Shown one piece after another: positions 6,694 to 10,529 of a stretch of 10,529 nucleotides of DNA. The DNA comes from DASXTB01 sp036505615 (GTDB lineage Bacteria; Acidobacteriota; UBA6911; JACQSX01). The first letter of the stretch is position 1. Each line of letters begins with the position of its first letter. The stretch is taken from NCBI GenBank assembly GCA_036505615.1, contig DASXTB010000069.1:1-10529 (forward strand). The letters are read 5' to 3'. The translations under genes were made by a program, and so were the position numbers. The notes under the pieces were generated by a model. The model saw nothing but the letters and a program-made list of their open reading frames with translations. It did not search any database and had not been told where the DNA came from.

Positions 6694-8595
6694 TTAGTGA
6701 ACATGGACCGGAACATCGATCTGCGACTCGGCGCTCGCAGCCCGCGCCGGGCGAAAGACTTCGAGCCGGATTTCAGCCGCGGATCGTGGCTCGAATTCGA
6801 AATCGTATGTTTCCCCAACAGACACGGTTTGCCGCGCCGGACGATCCGTCGCCGGGGAAACGGGCAAATCAGCTCCATCCTTTGCGATCGCGCGCCACCT
6901 GACCGGAGACGAACCTGCCAGCAGAGATACGGTGAGAAGGGGATCGTGCGGCGTGATGTTAATGAACCGGAACCGATATCTCACACCTTGTTTCAGTTCG
7001 ATTGGACCGGGCTCAGCGTCACCATTGAGTAGAATCGGCGTGTTGTCGGACGGCCCCCTGACGCTGATGAGCATGACCCGATCCCTTTCCGGGTCGAGCG
7101 ATTGACCGGGCTCGAACACGATGATCGGACCATAAAGTCCGGAGCTGAGCTGGCGAATATCATCGAGGTGCGTGTGATAGATGAACGTTCCCGCGCGCGG
7201 AGGCGTAAATGTAACAACGAATGAAGCGCCAGGCTGAATCATCGGCGCGATATGGCCCGGCGTACCGCTCCAGCCGGCGATGCCGTCGTAGTAGCTCTCC
7301 AATTCCATCGCATGCCAATGCACTGAGGTCGGCTCGGGGAGTTTGTTCAACACTGTGATCTCCACGGGTTGGCCTCGAGTGAGCACAATTGGTGGTCCGG
7401 GAATCCCACCTGAAGGTTCTGTGAGCTGACCTGCCCCTTCCTGAAGAGCGAATGCAAAACCGGGATCCTTACCGTACCGCCCAGGCTGTAGTTTCGCTAC
7501 GAGCTGAAACCTCCGCAGTGGCAGATCGGACTGTTTTGCAACTGGCGCGGCGCGAGAGGGAAGGACGTTCATGCCCAATACCAGGCCGGCCATCCCATCC
7601 ATAGCGTGATGTGATTCGCCTTGGGCCAACCAAGGTTCTTTGTCGGCTGGCCGCAGCCGAAGTCCCGGAGAAATGTGCGCAAGGACATGGCAATGGAACA
7701 GCCAATTGCCCGGCTGCGGCGGCGTCCACGTCAACGACATGGTAGTACCGGGCCTCATCAGTTCCGTGACGACCAGCCGGCGCTGTTCGCTACTGAGCGG
7801 ACTATCGCGTTCTCCGTCGCCGATGCTATCGACAGTGTAGTAAGAGCCGTGGAGGTGCATCGGGTGGTTTCCCTGTGCGGCATTGATCCAGCGCCAGTGG
7901 ACTGAGTCGCCAACTCCGTACGTCAAGCGTTCTGTATAAGGCCATGCGCGGCCATTTATCACGATCGCATTCCGGCCCTTCGTGAACGGATCACCGCCCA
8001 TTGCTCTCAACTCAGGGTTTTCCCACCACCCAATCACGAAGACGCGATCGTCTGCTCTCGTCCCCTGCGGATCGACGATCAGCGCCCCGTTGAGCTGGCT
8101 ATCGACGCCGTAGCGATCTGGAAGGGCCTTTCCCGTCGTTGTCGCCCAGTAGTAATAAGTGCCCGCTTTGCCGGTTCGGAAGCGAACTTCACGTCGTTCT
8201 CCTGACTCCAGTTGAATGGTTTCATCGGGGTTGCCTGGTCGTGTGTGGAGGCCGTGAATAACGAGAGTGGCACCAGGGATCGCGTTGCGGACGGTAGCCC
8301 GAATCTCCGTGCCTTCGGGCACTCGGATGAGCGGCCCAGGAATCTCTGGAGAACAGCCGGGCTCTGCAAATACTTGCACGCGCAGACCGGGCCCGTCACG
8401 TTGTTCTGGGTACCAGGTGCCTTCCCGCGCCTCCAATTCGATTGTCAACACGCCATCTTTTAAACTGCCGTGTGGTGAACGGTTGTCGTTCGCCTTGATT
8501 TCGGGGATGTCCTCCCCTGCTGTACGCCCGAAAAATGCGGTTGGCACCGCCGCGGCGACAACGCAGAACAAAAAAAGACACTGAGTGGGACGCAT
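6694..8595 (-). CDS. Secreted multicopper oxidase with permuted order of copper-binding halves
   Basis: The product has 633 residues from ATG 8595. Residues 1-20 (MRPTQCLFLFCVVAAAVPTA) are a Sec signal peptide. Upstream in-frame ATG 8700 would add 35 non-signal residues and lies before the promoter, so it is rejected. Four cupredoxin-like regions follow. Region 1 (about 40-180) is degenerate, with HGLH at 114-117 and YYYWATT where a His motif is normal. Region 2 (about 185-320) has HPMHLHG (His244, 247, 249) and HCHVLAH (His301, Cys302, His303, His307). Region 3 (about 380-510) has VHWHAME (His426, 428) and YHTHLDD (His474, 476). Region 4 (about 510-633) lacks ligands. That is the complete type 1, 2 and 3 copper set, so an active enzyme that reduces oxygen to water is expected. 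The substrate (phenol, metal ion or other) cannot be read from sequence. In laccases HWH/HTH come first; here they follow HCH. The protein ends in HVH. The gene stands alone and reads toward the intergenic region. Confidence 0.92.
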   Translation of the reverse strand: MRPTQCLFLFCVVAAAVPTAFFGRTAGEDIPEIKANDNRSPHGSLKDGVLTIELEAREGTWYPEQRDGPGLRVQVFAEPGCSPEIPGPLIRVPEGTEIRATVRNAIPGATLVIHGLHTRPGNPDETIQLESGERREVRFRTGKAGTYYYWATTTGKALPDRYGVDSQLNGALIVDPQGTRADDRVFVIGWWENPELRAMGGDPFTKGRNAIVINGRAWPYTERLTYGVGDSVHWRWINAAQGNHPMHLHGSYYTVDSIGDGERDSPLSSEQRRLVVTELMRPGTTMSLTWTPPQPGNWLFHCHVLAHISPGLRLRPADKEPWLAQGESHHAMDGMAGLVLGMNVLPSRAAPVAKQSDLPLRRFQLVAKLQPGRYGKDPGFAFALQEGAGQLTEPSGGIPGPPIVLTRGQPVEITVLNKLPEPTSVHWHAMELESYYDGIAGWSGTPGHIAPMIQPGASFVVTFTPPRAGTFIYHTHLDDIRQLSSGLYGPIIVFEPGQSLDPERDRVMLISVRGPSDNTPILLNGDAEPGPIELKQGVRYRFRFINITPHDPLLTVSLLAGSSPVRWRAIAKDGADLPVSPATDRPARQTVSVGETYDFEFEPRSAAEIRLEVFRPARAASAESQIDVPVHVH

Positions 8596-8628
8596 GGCGA
8601 GGTACCTTCGGCACTCTCTGGGTATCAC

Positions 8629-8657
8629 ATTGTGCTTGCGGCTATGACCGTTGTCAA
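8629..8657 (-). promoter_or_regulatory. Sigma70-type promoter of the multicopper oxidase gene
   Basis: On the minus strand, TTGACA (8657-8652) and CACAAT (8634-8629, 4 of 6 consensus bases) are separated by exactly 17 bp, with a run of eight T directly before the -35 box. Transcription should start near 8622, giving a leader of about 27 nt. The leader contains GAAGG (8609-8605) 9 nt before ATG 8595. This arrangement is the main reason to choose ATG 8595 as the start. Confidence 0.65.
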
Positions 8658-8747
8658 AAAAAATGGCCGACTGGTTTTTTGCTTCCACACCTCGACGCAC
8701 GATGCGAATTAGCCTGTTCCGAATGGATTGTTTGAATGCTAAGTCCA

Positions 8748-8758
8748 GGAGGAGCGCG
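8748..8758 (+). repeat. Left subterminal inverted repeat of the insertion sequence (11 bp)
   Basis: GGAGGAGCGCG is a perfect reverse complement of 10122-10132. It lies 72 bp before the transposase start. In IS1111-group elements such repeats sit just inside the ends and are thought to help define them. Confidence 0.55.
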
Positions 8759-8772
8759 TGGTGTAGAAAAAG

Positions 8773-8799
8773 CTGAACTCAACGGGAACGTTGATTCAG
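8773..8799 (+). repeat. Strong hairpin in the left end of the insertion sequence
   Basis: CTGAA (8773-8777) and TCAACG (8779-8784) pair with CGTTGA (8789-8794) and TTCAG (8795-8799). This leaves one bulged C (8778) and a GGAA loop of the GNRA type. The stem has 11 base pairs and ends 31 nt before the transposase ATG. It could shape the transposase mRNA leader, limiting translation from outside transcripts, or belong to an element-encoded RNA. Confidence 0.6.
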
Positions 8800-8830
8800 A
8801 CAACAACCACGGAGGCTCCTCAAAGGACAT

Positions 8831-9859
8831 ATGTATTACATCGGGCTAGATGTTCACAAGAAGACGATCAGTTACTGCGTCAAGGATGCGAGTGGTCAGG
8901 TTCACCAGGAAGGCAAGGTTGGGGCAACGCGATGGGAACTGGACGACTGGATGAACACGCTTCCACGACCCTGGACCGTGGCGATGGAAGCCACGATTTT
9001 CACCGGCTGGATTTACGATCATCTACTTCCACACGCTCAGCAGGTGAAGGTAGCGCATCCGCTGATGCTGCGCGCCATCGCTGCGGCCAAGAAGAAGAAC
9101 GATCGGATCGATGCCGGCAAGATCGCCGACTGCCTGCGCTGTGACTTCCTGCCGGAGTGCCACATGGCGTCCACCGCCATTCGCGATCGACGCCGGACGC
9201 TGCGCTACCGCCACCTGCTGGTGCGCCAGATGGTGCAGATGAAGAATCGCATCTCCGGTTTGCTGATGGAAACGGGAGTCAGCCATAACAAGCAACGGCT
9301 GCACAAAGTGAAGTACTTCCGTGAGTTGCTCGCGACCAACCAAGAGGTGAATGAGAGTATCCGACCTCTGCTGCGGGTGAGCCGTGACACCATCGTGCGA
9401 TTGCAGAAAATGGAATACGCCCTGGTCAGTTCACTGCAGCGAGATCCTCTGCTGGCCGAGCGAATCAAACGGCTCAGGACGGTGCCGGGAGTGGGCCCGA
9501 TCACAGCGTTGACTTGGGCACTGGAAATGGGAGATGTTTCCCGTTTCCCTTCGATCCGAGAAGCCGTCAGTTACTGCGGGCTTTGCGGTGATGAAAAGAG
9601 CTCCGCCGACAAGGTGATGCGTACCCCGCTTTCCAAACAGCGCAACAAACATATCCAACGTGTGCTAGTGGAGGCCGCGAAGCTGGCACCCAGACAGGAT
9701 CATAATTTGGCCTTGGTCTATGAAAGAGAGAAACAGAAGGGGAATGCCAATCGAGGGACGCTGGCCGTAGCTCGGAAAATGGTGGCGTATCTGCTCGCCG
9801 TGGATCGGGGGCAGCGCGACTTCGTACCCTTCGCAGATTCCCAGAGCGCAGCGGCTTAG
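8831..9859 (+). CDS. IS110-family DEDD transposase (RNA-guided recombinase type)
   Basis: The product has 342 residues, a full-length family member. The N-terminal RuvC-like domain shows GLDVHK (Asp7), AMEAT (Glu53) and KNDRIDAGKIAD (Asp91, Asp94), the DEDD set. A helical middle section follows (about 115-215). The C-terminal Transposase_20-type domain begins at LRTVPGVGPITALTWALEMG (helix-hairpin-helix-like). It continues with SYCGLCGDEKSSADKVMRTP, where Ser257 or Ser258 is the likely nucleophile, and LSKQRNKHIQRVLVEAA. In studied relatives such as IS621 this protein recombines donor and target DNA guided by an element-encoded bridge RNA. ATG 8831 has AAAGGA (8822-8827) 3 nt upstream and GGAGG (8811-8815) further back. 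No frameshift or stop is seen, so the element is potentially active. Confidence 0.95.
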   Translation: MYYIGLDVHKKTISYCVKDASGQVHQEGKVGATRWELDDWMNTLPRPWTVAMEATIFTGWIYDHLLPHAQQVKVAHPLMLRAIAAAKKKNDRIDAGKIADCLRCDFLPECHMASTAIRDRRRTLRYRHLLVRQMVQMKNRISGLLMETGVSHNKQRLHKVKYFRELLATNQEVNESIRPLLRVSRDTIVRLQKMEYALVSSLQRDPLLAERIKRLRTVPGVGPITALTWALEMGDVSRFPSIREAVSYCGLCGDEKSSADKVMRTPLSKQRNKHIQRVLVEAAKLAPRQDHNLALVYEREKQKGNANRGTLAVARKMVAYLLAVDRGQRDFVPFADSQSAAA

Positions 9860-10141
9860 AAACCGCGGCCTTCGGGCGAAAAACAACAGGATCACACAGC
9901 GCGCAGACTGCCAGGTCCTGCGGTTGCCGACTGAGCGACGGACATCAAACTCCCGAGGCTCTCTCCGGATTGTTTCAGGACTGGCAGAGAACACACACTC
10001 AATCTTCTGTGACGGTCCGCAAGGATCTGAGACAGTGAATGGATGTCCGGTTCTGCGAACGCAGGAACCATCGCCGAGAGGCACACGTGCGAGCTGCGGG
10101 TTCTGACAGGGCCCAACAGTGCGCGCTCCTCCGAAGCGCGC
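9860..10141 (+). ncRNA. Candidate guide (bridge/seeker) RNA region of the insertion sequence
   Basis: About 280 bp between the transposase stop and the right inverted repeat hold no gene but several strong stems. Stem A is CTGCCA (9908-9913) plus GTCCTG (9915-9920) with CAGGAC (9976-9981) plus TGGCAG (9982-9987): 12 bp, one bulged G, enclosing a 55-nt loop. Stem B is GGTTCTGC (10049-10056) with GCA (10061-10063) and GAACC (10065-10069): 8 bp, one bulge, 4-nt loop. Stem C is GCGCGCT/AGCGCGC at 10121-10141 with a 7-nt loop. IS1111-type elements carry their guide RNA between the transposase gene and the right end, while IS110 types carry it before the gene. The left end here is too short (about 90 bp) for a typical bridge RNA. 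The large loop of stem A is where a guide loop would be expected. Exact ends are unknown. Confidence 0.45.
10122..10132 (-). repeat. Right subterminal inverted repeat of the insertion sequence (11 bp)
   Basis: CGCGCTCCTCC is the exact reverse complement of 8748-8758. It forms most of the left arm and loop of the GC hairpin at 10121-10141, so the repeat is partly hidden in that structure when single-stranded. Chance pairing of an 11-mer over 1.4 kb is unlikely but not excluded. Confidence 0.5.
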
Positions 10142-10144
10142 CTC

Positions 10145-10163
10145 AGGAGAATCTTTTTCTCCT
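10145..10163 (+). repeat. 7-bp hairpin before an isolated TTGACA
   Basis: AGGAGAA (10145-10151) pairs with TTCTCCT (10157-10163) around TCTTT. It is not followed by a T-run on the plus strand and does not look like a terminator. Its place directly before a -35-like box suggests part of the insertion sequence right end. Confidence 0.5.
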
Positions 10164-10168
10164 TGACA
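10163..10168 (+). promoter_or_regulatory. Isolated -35-like box at the probable right end of the insertion sequence
   Basis: TTGACA is a perfect -35 hexamer, but 16-18 bp downstream (10185-10192) there is nothing like a -10 box. In IS110-family circles a promoter is completed at the junction from a -35 in the right end and a -10 in the left end. This orphan box fits that scheme. The -10 partner in the left end was not identified with certainty (TAGAAA at 8764-8769 is one weak candidate). Confidence 0.35.
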
Positions 10169-10274
10169 AAAGACTTACATGGAAGTCGGCAACCCTGAAG
10201 TTGACCGATTAGTCTTCAACGTCTGCTTAGCCCGTCACCCGTCCGAAGCCGCCGCTGACTAGTCGAATCGCCCA

Positions 10275-10529
10275 TTACATTGTGAGGACGGCGCGGAACC
10301 GAGCCTTGCCCTCCGCAACCCGGTCGTAGGCCTTCGGTGCCTCTGCCAACGGATACGTCTCGACAATCGTCTTAACTTTTCCTTGCGCGACGAAATCAAG
10401 CGCTTCGTAAAGATATTCGGGGCCGTTTTGCTGGCTGCCAATGATTCGAATTCGCTTCGAGATAAGATCGATTAGCGAGACCGAAAGCGGCTCCGCATCG
10501 GCACCCATCGTGACGAGCCGACCGTCCGG
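10275..10529 (-). CDS. Zinc-type medium-chain alcohol dehydrogenase, C-terminal part (5'-truncated by window edge)
   Basis: 84 residues are visible. The frame is open to the window edge, so the start lies beyond 10529, and the internal ATG 10508 is not the start. The visible part matches the C-terminal end of zinc-dependent MDR dehydrogenases. It has GRLVTMG (end of a Rossmann strand), SLIDLISKRIRIIGS, a helix EALDFVAQGKV, and the terminal YPLAEAPKAYDRVAEGKARF then RAVL. Zinc ligands and the NAD(P)-binding glycine motif would lie upstream, out of view. Substrate cannot be told from this part. The gene ends about 90 bp from the insertion sequence and is not interrupted in the visible part. Confidence 0.88.
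   Translation of the reverse strand, partial: PDGRLVTMGADAEPLSVSLIDLISKRIRIIGSQQNGPEYLYEALDFVAQGKVKTIVETYPLAEAPKAYDRVAEGKARFRAVLTM

Larger units (their letters stand above)
8741..10187 (+). mobile_element. IS110-superfamily insertion sequence, probably IS1111-like; ends approximate
   Basis: One intact transposase gene is flanked by about 90 bp on the left and about 280-330 bp on the right that belong to no gene. An 11-bp inverted repeat, GGAGGAGCGCG (8748-8758) against its complement at 10122-10132, brackets the unit. Inverted repeats lying slightly inside the ends are characteristic of the IS1111 group; true IS110 elements generally lack them. By that rule the element would end a few bases outside the repeats, near 8741 and 10135. 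However, a hairpin and an isolated TTGACA at 10145-10168 look like a right end carrying half a promoter, which would place the end nearer 10187. AAGTC occurs at both 8741-8745 and 10183-10187 and might be a core repeat, though 5 bp is weak. The element sits between the oxidase and dehydrogenase genes and breaks neither. Confidence 0.6.

Noticed and set aside
6607..7032. Plus-strand 141-codon frame across the 3' end of the oxidase gene
   Set aside because: It is antisense to a clearly coding region with conserved copper-oxidase sequence, and its translation looks random.
8596..8700. N-terminal extension of the multicopper oxidase from ATG 8700
   Set aside because: The extra 35 residues are not signal-like, they would bury the signal peptide inside the protein, and the region contains the likely promoter (8629-8657), so ATG 8595 is preferred.
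10145..10163. Intrinsic terminator after the insertion sequence
   Set aside because: The 7-bp stem is followed by GACAAAAG on the plus strand and GAGGCGCG on the minus strand, with no T-run on either side.
1..10529. tRNA or rRNA genes
   Set aside because: No cloverleaf, T-loop GTTCRANNC context or rRNA-like stretch was recognised by eye on either strand.

Overview
The window looks like chromosomal DNA of an Acidobacteriota-like soil bacterium. The best clue is the left half. It encodes an ECF-type sigma factor, a one-pass membrane protein with an N-terminal domain of the anti-sigma type, and a large secreted TPR-CHAT protein. As I recall, this combination recurs in Acidobacteriota and related phyla. 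The call rests on gene content and style, not on a marker gene, so it is an inference.

Layout. (1) 2-5598, plus strand: four closely spaced genes that probably form one operon. They are the 3' part of a clostripain-like (C11) cysteine peptidase gene, a 996-residue TPR-CHAT protein with an apparent signal peptide, a 190-residue ECF sigma factor, and a 285-residue membrane protein resembling an anti-sigma factor. Two caspase-fold (clan CD) peptidases sit next to a sigma factor and its probable membrane-bound partner, which suggests proteolytic control of transcription. (2) 5599-6693: about 1.1 kb without a convincing gene, with a GC-rich first half, several hairpins, a doubtful 87-codon ORF and a short tandem repeat of TTGACA-containing octamers. 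(3) 6694-8595, minus strand: a secreted multicopper oxidase with four cupredoxin-like regions. All the usual copper ligands are present, but the HPxHLH/HCH half precedes the HWH/HTH half, the reverse of laccase order. A good sigma70-type promoter lies just upstream and fixes the start. (4) About 8741-10187: an apparently intact IS110-superfamily insertion sequence. It has a DEDD transposase, an 11-bp inverted-repeat pair, a strong hairpin before the transposase gene and a long structured region after it. That region is the natural candidate for the guide (bridge/seeker) RNA, so the element looks closer to the IS1111 group. (5) 10275-10529, minus strand: the C-terminal end of a zinc-type medium-chain alcohol dehydrogenase, cut by the window edge.

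Working model for region 1 (inference): the TPR-CHAT protein, and perhaps the C11 peptidase, act outside the cytoplasmic membrane. On sensing a ligand they cut the periplasmic part of the membrane protein, which releases the sigma factor. This parallels, by analogy only, the type III-E CRISPR system, in which the TPR-CHAT protease Csx29 cleaves Csx30, a protein that restrains an RpoE-like sigma factor.
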